This document shows positions 1-8,265 of a DNA stretch of 47,378 nt, piece after piece. Source of the DNA: Pseudomonas donghuensis (GTDB lineage Bacteria; Pseudomonadota; Gammaproteobacteria; Pseudomonadales; Pseudomonadaceae); the NCBI RefSeq assembly GCF_000259195.1, contig NZ_JH650760.1, forward strand, positions 1,775-49,152. The letters run 5' to 3'. The stretch's first letter is position 1. Every line of letters begins with the position of its first letter. The notes beneath the pieces are model-generated. The model was not told where the DNA came from. It ran no database searches and saw nothing but the letters and a program-made list of their open reading frames with translations. A program made the position numbers and the translations under genes.

Positions 1-803
1 TCGCGGGGAATGGCGTAGCGGATGTCGCGACCGTTGTTGGCGTTATCGGCGGCCAGCCTTGCATCGAACACCCCGCCCGACCAGCCCAGGACCACGCAGA
101 CATTGCCGTTGGCCAGGTCCGAGATAAAGCGCGAAGAGTCGAAGTAGGCGATGTGCGGGCGTATTTTGAGCAGCAGCGCTTCGGCCTTGCGGTAGTCTTC
201 GGGGTTCTTGCTGTTATAGGGCAGGCCCAGGTAGTGCAGGGCGATGGGGATGATCTCGTTGGGCGCATCGAGCATGGCCACGCCGCAGTCGGCCAGCTTG
301 GCGATGTTTTCTTCCTTGAAAATCAGGTCCCAGGAGTTGAGCGGTGCGGCATCGCCCAGGCGCGCCTTGACCTTGTCGACGTCATACCCCAGGCCCGTGG
401 TACCCCATAAATACGGAGCAGCGAAGCGGTTGCCGGGGTCGTTGTTCTGCAGTTTGGCGAGGATCTGTGGGTCCAGGTGCGGCAAGTTGGGCAACTGGCT
501 GCGGTCGAGCTCGGCCAGCACCCCGGCCTTGATCAGGTTGGGCAACAGGTCGCCGCTGGCAAATACCACGTCATAGCCACTGCGCCCGGCCATCAGCTTG
601 CTCTGCATCACATCGCTGTTGTCGAACACGTCATACACCGGGGCGATGCCCGAGGCCTGTTGAAATTCCTTGGTGGTGTTGGGGGCGATGTAGTCGTACC
701 AGTTGTAGATATGCACGCTGGGTGCGCTGCTTTCGGCGGCCTGGGCGACGGCGACGTTGAGCAGCGCGGCGAGTACCAGGGGGATAGGGCGGGTCGACTT
801 CAT
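1..803 (-). CDS. Polyamine-type ABC transporter periplasmic binding protein (PotF/SpuD-like), 3' end missing
   Basis: Periplasmic solute-binding component of a putrescine/spermidine-class ABC importer. The reading frame starts at the ATG complementary to 801-803, preceded by GGAGAG, and runs off the left edge, so about 267 residues are visible of a family that is usually near 360. A Sec signal peptide (residues 1-22, ending ALLNVAVAQA) is followed by VHIYNWYDYIAP, the hallmark start of PotD/PotF-type mature proteins, and by the TGLGYDVDKV segment seen in the family. It lies 35 bases downstream of the nitrilase-family gene on the same strand, so the two are probably co-transcribed. The family is firm; the exact ligand is inferred, since Pseudomonas carries many paralogues, some of which bind other amines. 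Confidence 0.9.
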   Translation of the reverse strand, partial: MKSTRPIPLVLAALLNVAVAQAAESSAPSVHIYNWYDYIAPNTTKEFQQASGIAPVYDVFDNSDVMQSKLMAGRSGYDVVFASGDLLPNLIKAGVLAELDRSQLPNLPHLDPQILAKLQNNDPGNRFAAPYLWGTTGLGYDVDKVKARLGDAAPLNSWDLIFKEENIAKLADCGVAMLDAPNEIIPIALHYLGLPYNSKNPEDYRKAEALLLKIRPHIAYFDSSRFISDLANGNVCVVLGWSGGVFDARLAADNANNGRDIRYAIPR

Positions 804-838
804 GGGGCTCTCCGGGCTCTTGTTGTAAGGGATAGCGC

Positions 839-1654
839 TCAGGGGATCAGCAGTTCGCGGCGCCCGTCAGGGTGTTCGATGCGTTGGCCGGGCAGTTGCA
901 GGCGCCGGTCGGCCAGGTAGTCGTAGGCGCGGCGGGCGTGTTCGAGTTGTTGCAGGTCCAGCTCGATGACCTGCTGGCAGGCCTCGCGCCCAGCCTCGAA
1001 CAGCAGGCGCCCGTGCGGGTCGACCACCGCGCTGGCGCCGGCGAACACCAGGCCGTCATCGCCTGCGCCGACGCGGTTGACCATCAGCGCAAAGGCCTGG
1101 TTTTCCTGGGCGCGGGCCATGATCGCGGTGCGATGCACCGGGCCGTAGGGGTCCATGTTGCCGTTGCTGACCACGATCAGGTCGACGCCCAGTTGCGCCA
1201 GGGCGCGGCTGCTTTCCGGCAGCTCGATGTCGTAGCAGATCAGCAGGCCGATGCGCAGGCCTTTCCAGGTGGTTGTGGCGTAGCGATCGCCGGGCATGAA
1301 CAGGCCGCGCTCCGAGGGCCACAGGTGGGTCTTGCGGTAGCGCAGGGCGATGCCCTCGGGGGTCAGCAGCAGCGAGGTGTTGTAGTAGCGGCCGTCGGCC
1401 TTTTCGGCCAGACCGATCACCACCGCGACATCGCGTTCACGCACGGCCTGCAGCACGGCCTGGACGCTGGGGCCATCCACGGCTTCAGCGACCTCGGGCA
1501 ATTGCGCGGCGCTGGCAAAGCCCATCAGCTGGGTTTCCGGGAACACCAGCAAGTCGCTGTCGGCCGCGCAACCGGCGATGGCCTCAAGGGTACGTTGCAG
1601 GTTGTAGGCGGTATCGCCGTCGCGGCCGGCGAGTTGTATCAGTTCGATCTTCAT
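839..1654 (-). CDS. Carbon-nitrogen hydrolase (nitrilase superfamily)
   Basis: Cytoplasmic amidase/nitrilase-fold enzyme of 271 residues that hydrolyses a C-N bond in an unidentified amide. The Glu-Lys-Cys triad is visible: E40 in VFPET, K108 in RKTHLW and C140 in LLICYDIELPE. Length and motifs fit the aliphatic amidase, N-carbamoyl-putrescine hydrolase and omega-amidase branches. The start is supported by AAGGAA about 5 bases upstream. It is the first gene of an apparent two-gene unit with the polyamine-type binding protein, which suggests a role in amine or carbamoyl-amine catabolism. That link is inference from context; the triad is seen directly. Confidence 0.9.
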   Translation of the reverse strand: MKIELIQLAGRDGDTAYNLQRTLEAIAGCAADSDLLVFPETQLMGFASAAQLPEVAEAVDGPSVQAVLQAVRERDVAVVIGLAEKADGRYYNTSLLLTPEGIALRYRKTHLWPSERGLFMPGDRYATTTWKGLRIGLLICYDIELPESSRALAQLGVDLIVVSNGNMDPYGPVHRTAIMARAQENQAFALMVNRVGAGDDGLVFAGASAVVDPHGRLLFEAGREACQQVIELDLQQLEHARRAYDYLADRRLQLPGQRIEHPDGRRELLIP

Positions 1655-1748
1655 CGGGGTTCCTTGCGTAGGGCTGGAACCGAGTATGCGGCGCGACGGC
1701 GTGGGCGGTAATCACGTTGATGGAGTAACCCTGAATGGGTAATGGCGC

Positions 1749-2336
1749 TCAGATCTCCCGTTCAACAAAGGCGAAGTCGCTGTCGATCAACTGCTGCAGG
1801 TACTGATCGAAGCTGTCGGCAATCACTTCATAGCTGTCGGGGTCGTGCAGGTAGCGCAGCACCTGGCCGACGGTGCCGCCGGCGGCGGGGTTGAAGTCGA
1901 TGTACAGCTTCGAGGTGCCGCCATTGTTCATGCAGTGGGAGAAGCACAGGCGCTGGTTCATGCCCAGGTCGATGTCGATGCCCGGGCCGACGGTTTCCGG
2001 GTATTCGTCCAGGTAATCGCCGTAGATGCCGCGAATGCTGTCGGTGTAACCCCTGGCGTCTTCGAGGATCTGTGCGGCGGCGCTGAGGAAGTAGGGGTAC
2101 TCGAACACGTCCGAGCCGAGGATCAGGACGATGACCGTGCCGCCTGGGTAGGCTCGGAAATGGGTCCCGTCGATATGGCCGAGCAGTTCCAGCAGGCTGG
2201 CGGGGCATAGCGGGTAACGCTCAGTGAGCGTCTGCAGGCCTTCGGCCGAAGCGCCGTGGGCAAGGTTCAACTGCTCAAGTGACTCGCTTGGCAGCGCCTG
2301 ACGCAGGCCGGTGAGGTAGGTGGTGACGAGGGACAT
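1749..2336 (-). CDS. SMI1/KNR4 (SUKH) family protein
   Basis: A 195-residue soluble protein. The SUKH-type fold is suggested by the order LTERYPLCPASLLELLGHIDGTHF, a strand-rich centre (VIVLILGSDVFEYPYFLSAAAQIL), and an acidic C-terminal half. SUKH proteins often serve as immunity proteins against contact-dependent or polymorphic toxins, but many are stand-alone. No toxin gene is adjacent, so no immunity role can be asserted. The frame stays open upstream to 2429, but that extension encodes REP sequence; the ATG at 2336 follows AGGAAGG and is the natural start. REP repeats lie directly upstream. Confidence 0.75.
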   Translation of the reverse strand: MSLVTTYLTGLRQALPSESLEQLNLAHGASAEGLQTLTERYPLCPASLLELLGHIDGTHFRAYPGGTVIVLILGSDVFEYPYFLSAAAQILEDARGYTDSIRGIYGDYLDEYPETVGPGIDIDLGMNQRLCFSHCMNNGGTSKLYIDFNPAAGGTVGQVLRYLHDPDSYEVIADSFDQYLQQLIDSDFAFVEREI

Positions 2337-2409
2337 GAGGGGCGGTTCCTTCCTGAAAGAGCACAGATGATAGCCAGGCTGACGTAAATTCACCGGGATT
2401 GCGAGCGCT

Positions 2410-2507
2410 GCGCGCTCGATCGCGGGCAAGGCCCGCTCCCACAGGGTCGGCGCCGCTCTCAGGGTTTGTGCAAAACCTGTGGGAGCTGGCTTGCCAGCGA
2501 TGAGGCC
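2410..2507. repeat. Pair of REP palindromes in opposite orientation
   Basis: Two REP units face each other: 2418-2445 with core CGGGCAAGGCCCGCTCCCACA, and 2475-2507 in the opposite direction with core GGGAGCTGGCTTGCCAGCGA. Each folds on itself and the two can also pair. They fill the gap between the SMI1/KNR4 gene and ogt, downstream of ogt and upstream of the SMI1 start. Such pairs act as transcript ends or RNA stabilisers in Pseudomonas and are mobilised by RAYT transposases, none of which lies in this window. Confidence 0.85.
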
Positions 2508-2520
2508 GGTTCAGCCAGCA

Positions 2521-3042
2521 TCAGCCGTCGTCTGAGTTACGACGTTCGTGCTCCAGCAACCAGCGCTTGCGTTCAATACCGCCACCATAGCCGGTCAGCG
2601 CGCCGTTGCTGCCGACCAGCCGATGGCAGGGGATGGCCAGGCTCACCGGATTCAGCGCATTGGCCAGGCCCACCGCCCGCGCGGCTGCGGGGTTGCCGAG
2701 CTGTGCGGCGATCTGCCCGTAGGTGCGGGTGCTGCCCACCGGGATGGCTCGTAACGCCGCCCAGACGCGCTGCTGGAACGGGGTGCCGCCAGCGTCAATG
2801 GGCACTGCATCAAACGCCTGCAATTGGCCCGTGCAGTAGGCCTGCACGGCATCGGCGAGCGCCGCCAGCCCCGCGGTTTCACGCAACTGCACGCCTGTGC
2901 CGAAGCGGGTGCGCAGCAGCCGCAGCAGGCGTTTTTCGGGCGCATCGAATTCCAGTGCCAACAGTTGCTGGCCGTCACTGACGATCAGCACCTGGCCCAT
3001 CGGCGCCGGCAAGTGCAGGCGGCGCAGCAGCAATTCGCTCAT
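2521..3042 (-). CDS. ogt: Methylated-DNA--protein-cysteine methyltransferase
   Basis: DNA repair protein of 173 residues that transfers the O6-alkyl group from guanine to its own cysteine in one irreversible step. The active site is C139 in AIPCHRLVG, with the preceding helix-turn-helix TYGQIAAQLGNPAAARAVG and the following GYGGGIERKRWLLEHE as in Ogt/AGT proteins. It has no Ada-type N-terminal domain. It begins 13 bases after the XRE-cupin regulator on the same strand, so the two probably share a transcript. Family assignment is firm; ogt is used as the usual symbol for the stand-alone form. Confidence 0.95.
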   Translation of the reverse strand: MSELLLRRLHLPAPMGQVLIVSDGQQLLALEFDAPEKRLLRLLRTRFGTGVQLRETAGLAALADAVQAYCTGQLQAFDAVPIDAGGTPFQQRVWAALRAIPVGSTRTYGQIAAQLGNPAAARAVGLANALNPVSLAIPCHRLVGSNGALTGYGGGIERKRWLLEHERRNSDDG

Positions 3043-3055
3043 GGGCAGTCCTCGT

Positions 3056-3613
3056 TCAGGCGTGTTCGATCAGCATCACGGCCAGGGTGTCGGCGTCCAG
3101 CGCGTCGAACAGATGCGGGGTATCGGCCGAATAGCTCATGTAGTCGCCGGCCGCCAGCGTCACCGCCTGCTCGACCGGGCCCACTCGGGCGCGGCCGTGG
3201 CACAGGATCACATGCTCAAGGGTACCCGGTGGATGCGGTTTTGACAGCCGTGGCTCACCGGGCTGCACCCGCACCCGGTAAATATCGCGCTGAGCCCCCG
3301 CCGGGCAGGCAGCGAGCAAGGTGGCGGCGTAATTGGCCTGCTCGGCGTGGCTGGCGGCGCCTTCATTGGCGCGAATCACCTGCACATGCTGGCGCGGCTG
3401 GCCCATCAGCCGGCTGACCGGCACCTGCAGCGCGCCGGCCAGGGCCCAGAGGGTTTCCAGGCTGGGGTTGCCGACCCCGGACTCCAGCTGCGACAGGGTG
3501 GACTTGGCCAGGCCTGCGCGCTTGCCCAGTTCGGTCACTGACAGGCCCAGGCGCTCACGCTCGCGGCGGATGGCGCTGGCCAGCAGGAGGATGGGGGAGT
3601 GTGCTTCGATCAT
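3056..3613 (-). CDS. XRE-family regulator with C-terminal cupin domain
   Basis: A 185-residue cytoplasmic DNA-binding protein. Residues about 11-70 form an XRE helix-turn-helix (LGLSVTELGKRAGLAKSTLS followed by QLESG and NPSLETLWALAGAL). Residues about 105-183 form a cupin barrel with KPHPPGTLEHVILCHGRARV, likely a small-ligand sensor. It is divergent from the EamA exporter at 3710, with palindromic DNA between them, so it probably controls that exporter, itself and the co-directional ogt. The ligand is unknown. Family is confident; the regulon is inferred from arrangement. Confidence 0.9.
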   Translation of the reverse strand: MIEAHSPILLLASAIRRERERLGLSVTELGKRAGLAKSTLSQLESGVGNPSLETLWALAGALQVPVSRLMGQPRQHVQVIRANEGAASHAEQANYAATLLAACPAGAQRDIYRVRVQPGEPRLSKPHPPGTLEHVILCHGRARVGPVEQAVTLAAGDYMSYSADTPHLFDALDADTLAVMLIEHA

Positions 3614-3636
3614 GTGTTCGCTATACCGGTCAATTG

Positions 3637-3694
3637 TTCGTCTTGACGAACGGTTTTCATCTGTTCAGCATAACGGACCTTTGTTCGATATGAC
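3637..3694. promoter_or_regulatory. Candidate operator for the XRE-cupin regulator
   Basis: The 96-base divergent gap holds a perfect inverted repeat, GTTCGTC-tt-GACGAAC, at 3637-3652, and a related copy GTTCGATATGAC at 3683-3694; another GTTCG occurs at 3617-3621. The palindrome sits where either promoter would lie, and the second copy directly precedes the AGGAG ribosome site of the EamA gene. The repeats are seen directly; assignment to the XRE protein is inference. Confidence 0.5.
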
Positions 3695-3709
3695 AGGAGT
3701 CAGCCCACC

Positions 3710-4633
3710 ATGCACCTGAAAACACGCGGCACCCTGGAGATGACCGCCGCCATGCTGATCTCCGGCACGGTTGGCTGGTTCGTCCTGGCCGCAGACCAGC
3801 CTGCGGCCGCCGTGGTGTTCTGGCGCTGCCTGTTCGGTGCGTTGGCATTACTGCTGGCCTGTGCCGGGCTGGGTTTGCTGCGGCGAGGGAGGATTAGCTG
3901 GCGCCAGGCGTTGGCGGCGGCAGTCGGCGGGGTGGCGCTGGTGCTGAACTGGGTGTTGCTGTTCAGCGCCTATGGGCATGCCTCGATCGCTGTGAGCACC
4001 GTGGTCTACCACACCCAGCCGTTTATGCTGGTGGGCTTGGGGATGCTGTTGTTCGCCGAGAAGATGACCGCTAACAAAGCCGGCTGGTTGCTGGCGGCGT
4101 TCGCGGGGATGCTGCTGATCGTCATGGCCGGATCGAGCGCTGATGCGGTCGCCGGTGACTACCGTCTGGGCGTGTTAATGGCGCTGGGCGCGGCGTTTTT
4201 CTATGCGGTTGCCGCCGTGATCACCAAGCGATTGCACGGTGTGGCGCCGCAATTGATCGTGCTGATCCAGATGCTGGTCGGTGTAGGGCTGCTGGCGCCC
4301 TTTGCGCAGGTGCCGGGGATGACGCGTGCGCCCGCTACCTGGGCCTGGCTGGCCACCATTGGCATCGTCCACACCGGGCTGATGTCGACCCTGCTGTACA
4401 GCGCTATCCAGAAGATCCCCACCAGCCTGGTCGGCGCCTTGTCGTTCATCTACCCGGTGGTGGCGATCCTGGTCGACTGGCTGGCCCTGGGGCACCCGTT
4501 GGGCGTGCTGCAACTGGCGGGTTCAGGGTTGATTCTGCTGGCAGCGGCGGGGATGACGTTTGGCTGGATGCTGCGGATCACGACCGCTGCGCGGCCGATC
4601 GCTGGCAAGGCCAGCTCCCACAGGGGGCGCTGA
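3710..4633 (+). CDS. EamA-family (DMT) inner-membrane transporter
   Basis: A 307-residue integral membrane protein of the drug/metabolite transporter superfamily. Ten hydrophobic helices form two EamA repeats: the first ends near LLLIVMAGSSADAVAG, and the second starts at YRLGVLMALGAAFFYAVAAVITKRL. Such proteins usually export amino acids or other metabolites; the substrate is not readable. AGGAGT lies 9 bases before the ATG. It is divergent from an XRE-cupin regulator. The last dozen or so residues (RPIAGKASSHRGR) and the stop codon are encoded by a REP element, so the native C terminus was probably replaced after REP insertion. Confidence 0.9.
   Translation: MHLKTRGTLEMTAAMLISGTVGWFVLAADQPAAAVVFWRCLFGALALLLACAGLGLLRRGRISWRQALAAAVGGVALVLNWVLLFSAYGHASIAVSTVVYHTQPFMLVGLGMLLFAEKMTANKAGWLLAAFAGMLLIVMAGSSADAVAGDYRLGVLMALGAAFFYAVAAVITKRLHGVAPQLIVLIQMLVGVGLLAPFAQVPGMTRAPATWAWLATIGIVHTGLMSTLLYSAIQKIPTSLVGALSFIYPVVAILVDWLALGHPLGVLQLAGSGLILLAAAGMTFGWMLRITTAARPIAGKASSHRGR
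4598..4625 (+). repeat. REP element inside the 3' end of the EamA gene
   Basis: ATCGCTGGCAAGGCCAGCTC followed by CCACAGG is a REP unit of the same type as those elsewhere in the window. It lies wholly within the coding frame of the transporter and supplies its last residues. This is unusual, as most REPs are between genes. Confidence 0.85.
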
Positions 4634-4651
4634 GCGTCCTAGGACTATTCC

Positions 4652-5338
4652 TCAGAACCACCGATCATTACGCTTACGCCCACGGCTTAAGGCCGGCAGG
4701 ATCAAGCCGGCGAGCAGGCCGGCACCGGCGATGCCGCCGCCGTAGACCATATAGCGCATCAGCACCTGCTTGTTCTCGTCACCCAGGCGCGCCTGGGTGC
4801 TGCGCAGTTCCGACTGGGTATCGCCGAGCTCGGCATTCAGCGCCTTGTTGCGCGCTTCCAGCTCGTCGATCAGCGCCTTGCGCGAATCAAGCGTCTCCTG
4901 CATGCCTTGCACCCGGGTCTTCCAGCTGTCGTCGATGGTTTTCAACTGCTCGCTGAGCTGGGTCACCTGCCCGGTCAGTTGCGGCAGGCGCTCGGCCTGG
5001 CCGGGCACGGTCTGCAGGTCGCTGCTGGTGATCCACACGGTGTCGCCGGACTCGCCGCGCACCTGGCTGTAGTTGCCCTGGGTGGCCAGCAGGGTGACCT
5101 TCTGCCCGGACTTGAGGTTGCCGACGATGCGGTGGCCATCGGTGGGGCCGCTGCGCACGTAGGTGGCCAGGCTGTCGCTGACCCAGCGCTCGTTGCTGCT
5201 GGCAGCTTCTTCGGCCTGTAGCGGGGTGGCGAGGACCAATAGGGCGCCTATCAGGCTGGCCGTCAGCAGGCGGCGCGCGCCCGGGTTGGAGGAGGAAAAC
5301 AGCGTGGGCGCCGCAGCAACAGGACGAGAGATAGGCAT
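4652..5338 (-). CDS. SH3-domain membrane-anchored periplasmic protein (TIGR04211-like)
   Basis: A 228-residue exported protein. An N-terminal hydrophobic segment (LLTASLIGALLVLATPLQA, cleavable signal) is followed by a bacterial SH3 domain at about 47-110 (WVSDSLATYVRSGPTDGHRI, then TLLATQGNYSQVRGESGDTVWI), a long coiled coil at about 115-195 rich in Gln, Leu and Glu, one transmembrane helix (YMVYGGGIAGAGLLAGLILPAL) and a basic cytoplasmic tail (SRGRKRNDRWF). The layout matches the conserved gammaproteobacterial SH3 family with an unknown role at the envelope. The ATG at 5338 is chosen because the open upstream frame lacks a signal-like start. The gene is convergent with the EamA gene, with 18 bases between them. 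Confidence 0.8.
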   Translation of the reverse strand: MPISRPVAAAPTLFSSSNPGARRLLTASLIGALLVLATPLQAEEAASSNERWVSDSLATYVRSGPTDGHRIVGNLKSGQKVTLLATQGNYSQVRGESGDTVWITSSDLQTVPGQAERLPQLTGQVTQLSEQLKTIDDSWKTRVQGMQETLDSRKALIDELEARNKALNAELGDTQSELRSTQARLGDENKQVLMRYMVYGGGIAGAGLLAGLILPALSRGRKRNDRWF

Positions 5339-5477
5339 GATGGTCTTCGCGTGAAATAAACAATAAAAGCCCGATGACTGGGCCGGTGAAGAGGCGGCGT
5401 GCGCGCAGGCCGCCAGCTGAAAGACCATATTTCTGCAGGCAGGTTCACTGAGCGGGGTAGGAAAATAGCAGCAAATG

Positions 5478-5502
5478 TTGCGGGCACAGGCTGTGCCCGC
5501 AA
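5478..5502 (-). terminator. Hairpin downstream of ppnN
   Basis: TTGCGGGCACA (5478-5488) pairs perfectly with TGTGCCCGCAA (5492-5502) around a 3-base loop. On the minus strand it is followed by CATTTGCTGCTATTTT, a loose T-rich tract, 18 bases after the ppnN stop. It fits an intrinsic terminator of ppnN. Confidence 0.7.
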
Positions 5503-5520
5503 ACGGGGGAGGGGCTTGAA

Positions 5521-6894
5521 TCAGCTCACGACGCGGTAGCAGGGCACGTATTCGGCACCGCCCGGCAGCTTCATCCGGTGCTGGTCGACGAATGCTTGCA
5601 GCAGGTGGCCAAGAGGTTCGAGCACAGCGCTGTCACCCTTGATTTCGTACGGGCCTTTTTCTTCGATGAGGCGGATGCCCTTGTCCTTGACGTTGCCGGC
5701 GACAATCCCGGAAAACGCCCGGCGCAGGTTGGCGGCCAGTTCGTGCGGCGGCAGTTCGCGGCTGAGCGCGAGCCCGGTCATGTTTTCGTGGGTCGGGTCG
5801 AAGGGACGCTGGAAGCCCTCTTCGATCTTCAGCAGCCAGTTGAAGTGGAAGGCGTCATTGCGCTCGCGGCGGAACTGCTTGACCTCCTTGAGCCCGTCGA
5901 CCATCTGCCGGGCCACTTCGGCCGGGTCGTCGATGATGATCTGGTAATGCGCCTGCGCCGATTCGCCGAGGGTGGCACGTACGAAGGCATGCAGCTGCTG
6001 CAGGTACGGCGCCGCGCTTTTCGGCCCGGTGAGGATCACCGGGAACGGCAGGCCACGGTTGTCCGGGTGCATGAGGATGCCGAGCAGGTAGAGGAACTCT
6101 TCGGCAGTACCGGCGCCACCGGGGAAGATGATGATGCCGTGGCCGACACGCACGAAGGCTTCCAGGCGTTTTTCGATATCCGGCAGGATCACCAGCTCGT
6201 TGACGATCGGGTTGGGCGCTTCGGCGGCGATGATGCCCGGCTCGGTCAGGCCCAGGTAGCGGCTGCCGCTCATGCGCTGCTTGGCGTGGGCGATGGTCGC
6301 GCCCTTCATCGGGCCTTTCATCACGCCCGGGCCGCAGCCGGTGCAGACGTCCAGCTTGCGCAGGCCCAGCTCGTGGCCGACCTTCTTGGTGTACTGGTAT
6401 TCCTCGGTGCTGATCGAGTGACCGCCCCAGCACACGACCATTTTCGGCTCCACGCCCGGGCGCAGGGTACGGGCGTTGCGCAACAGGTGGAAAACGTAGT
6501 CGGTGATGCCCTGGGAGCTTTCCAGATCGATGCGCTGACTGGCCAGTTCGCTTTCGGTGTAGACGATATCGCGCAGGGCGCTGAAGAGCATTTCGCGGGT
6601 GCTGGCGATCATTTCGCCATCGACGAAGGCATCAGCCGGCGCGTTCAGCAGCTCCAGGCGCACGCCGCGGTCCTGCTGGTGAATGCGTACCTCGAAGTCC
6701 TTGTAGGCCTCGAGGATGGTCTTGGCGTTGTCGACATGCGCGCCGGTGTTGAGGATTGCCAGCGCGCACTGGCGGAACAGGGTGTACAGGCTGCCGGAAC
6801 CGGCTTCACTCAGTTGCTGTACTTCTCGTTGAGACAGTGTTTCCAGGCTGCCTTTTGGGCTGACAGATGCATTGATGACTTCGCGTTGGGGCAT
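5521..6894 (-). CDS. ppnN: Nucleotide 5'-monophosphate nucleosidase (LOG family)
   Basis: Cytoplasmic enzyme of 457 residues that cleaves purine and pyrimidine nucleotides to base plus ribose 5-phosphate; the E. coli relative (YgdH/PpnN, about 454 residues) is stimulated by (p)ppGpp. The lysine-decarboxylase-like Rossmann core carries PGGAGTAEE at 258-266, the signature of LOG enzymes, and CTGCGPGVMKGPMKGA upstream of it. Long N- and C-terminal extensions distinguish PpnN from the short cytokinin-activating LOG proteins. The start follows AGGAAA at a normal distance; upstream in-frame sequence was not used because it lacks a ribosome site. Single-gene unit with its own downstream hairpin. Confidence 0.92.
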   Translation of the reverse strand: MPQREVINASVSPKGSLETLSQREVQQLSEAGSGSLYTLFRQCALAILNTGAHVDNAKTILEAYKDFEVRIHQQDRGVRLELLNAPADAFVDGEMIASTREMLFSALRDIVYTESELASQRIDLESSQGITDYVFHLLRNARTLRPGVEPKMVVCWGGHSISTEEYQYTKKVGHELGLRKLDVCTGCGPGVMKGPMKGATIAHAKQRMSGSRYLGLTEPGIIAAEAPNPIVNELVILPDIEKRLEAFVRVGHGIIIFPGGAGTAEEFLYLLGILMHPDNRGLPFPVILTGPKSAAPYLQQLHAFVRATLGESAQAHYQIIIDDPAEVARQMVDGLKEVKQFRRERNDAFHFNWLLKIEEGFQRPFDPTHENMTGLALSRELPPHELAANLRRAFSGIVAGNVKDKGIRLIEEKGPYEIKGDSAVLEPLGHLLQAFVDQHRMKLPGGAEYVPCYRVVS

Positions 6895-6980
6895 TCTGGG
6901 TTTCCTGTGAGCGGGTAAACGTCCATCTTCAGAACACCACCATACCGACAAATTGTCGCAGCAACGAGTGCCTTTCGCTG

Positions 6981-8099
6981 TCAGGCCTTGTCCGCAGTAT
7001 CTGGCGCGGCCCGCCAACCCACGGCGTGCAGGGCCTTGAGCAATTGCTCGGGCTTGAGGGCCAGCACCTTGCTGCCATGGGCCTCAAGGTCGGTGGCCGC
7101 CAGCAGGGCATTGACGATGGCTTCCTCCACGGCATCGGCCGCCGCGCTGAACAACGCCGAGATATGGTCGTTGTTGACCATCTGCACCGTGCTGGTCGGC
7201 GCCCCCGGGTGGCCGAAGTTGGCCGCCGGCAGGCTGTTGCCGGTGGAGAAGGCGATGAAGATGTCGCCGCTGGAGTCTTCGGTGCCGCCGCCGACCCGCG
7301 CCAGGCCGACACTGGCCCGTTGCGCCAGGCGCGTGCACTGGTGCGGCAGCAGCGGCGCGTCGGTGGCCAGGGTGATGACGATAGAGCCCATGCCCGGTTC
7401 GCCGACAGTGCGCGGTGCGCTAAAGGGTGAATGCACCTCCCCCAGCACCTGGCCGACCGGGTAGCCGGCTACCCGCAAGGCGCCGCGCACACCGTAGTTG
7501 GCCTGCACCAGCACGCCGACGGTCCAGCCGCCGGCCGCGCTGTCCAGTACCCGCGAAGAGGTACCGATACCGCCCTTGAATTCGTGGCAGATCATCCCGG
7601 TGCCGCCACCGACGCAACCTTCGGCCACCGGCCCCGACTGCGCCGCGCCAAGCGCTGCGTGGACATGCTCGGCAGTCACATGCTGACCCCAGATGTCGTT
7701 GAGCACGCCGTCGTAGGTTTCCAGCACCGTGGGCATGCACCAGTAGGTACGGGCCTTGCCCATCTCGCGCTCGGCCGCCACCAGCGCATCGCGGACCACG
7801 CCGACGCTGTGGGTGTTGGTGTAGGCAATCGGGGTGGTCAGCAGGCCAGCCTCGCGAATCCACTCAAGGCCAGTGGCATCACCATTGCCATTGAGCACGT
7901 GCACGCCGGCAAAGCACGGCTGCAGGCTGGCGGCCCGGGCCCGTGGCTCGATCACCGTGACCCCGGTGTTGACCGCGTTGTCGCCGCTGCCGCGCTGCAC
8001 GGTGTGATGGCCGACACGCACGCCCGGTACATCGGTGATGGCGTTGAATGCGCCAGGGTTGCCCACGCCGATTCGAATGCCCAGATCACGTACACGCAT
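6981..8099 (-). CDS. P1-family (S58) peptidase, DmpA/BapA type
   Basis: A 372-residue N-terminal nucleophile hydrolase. Family members such as DmpA (L-aminopeptidase D-esterase) and BapA (beta-peptidyl aminopeptidase) are made as a precursor that cuts itself before a serine. Here the cleavage pair is G238-S239 in PGMGSIVITLATDAPLLP, giving alpha and beta chains of about 238 and 134 residues. The N-terminal GVGNPGAFNAITDVPGVRVGHHTV and the central GGGTGMICHEFKGGIGTSSR are also typical. No signal peptide is seen. The ATG at 8099 follows AGGAGC. It is divergent from the LuxR gene at 8266, which probably regulates it. Substrate (ordinary or beta-amino-acid peptides) cannot be told. Confidence 0.92.
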   Translation of the reverse strand: MRVRDLGIRIGVGNPGAFNAITDVPGVRVGHHTVQRGSGDNAVNTGVTVIEPRARAASLQPCFAGVHVLNGNGDATGLEWIREAGLLTTPIAYTNTHSVGVVRDALVAAEREMGKARTYWCMPTVLETYDGVLNDIWGQHVTAEHVHAALGAAQSGPVAEGCVGGGTGMICHEFKGGIGTSSRVLDSAAGGWTVGVLVQANYGVRGALRVAGYPVGQVLGEVHSPFSAPRTVGEPGMGSIVITLATDAPLLPHQCTRLAQRASVGLARVGGGTEDSSGDIFIAFSTGNSLPAANFGHPGAPTSTVQMVNNDHISALFSAAADAVEEAIVNALLAATDLEAHGSKVLALKPEQLLKALHAVGWRAAPDTADKA

Positions 8100-8265
8100 T
8101 GATTCACAGCTCCTGTTGAAAGGTTTGAAGGGCCCGCAATGGCCGTTGCTCGCACAGCATGACAAGTGCTCGAGCAACGGCAATACTGCGTGCCGGTGTG
8201 CAGAGTCTAGGAACTCGACCTGCCGCTGGCGATTCCCCCCAATCGTTACCCCCTAGGAGTTACCG

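Noticed and set aside
1655..1748. A palindromic operator TAACCC-TGAAT-GGGTAA upstream of the nitrilase gene
   Set aside because: The arms do not match in the inverted orientation once checked base by base beyond the CCC/GGG core; too weak to list.
5578..6918. A 446-codon plus-strand frame opposite ppnN
   Set aside because: Shadow of ppnN; no recognisable motif.
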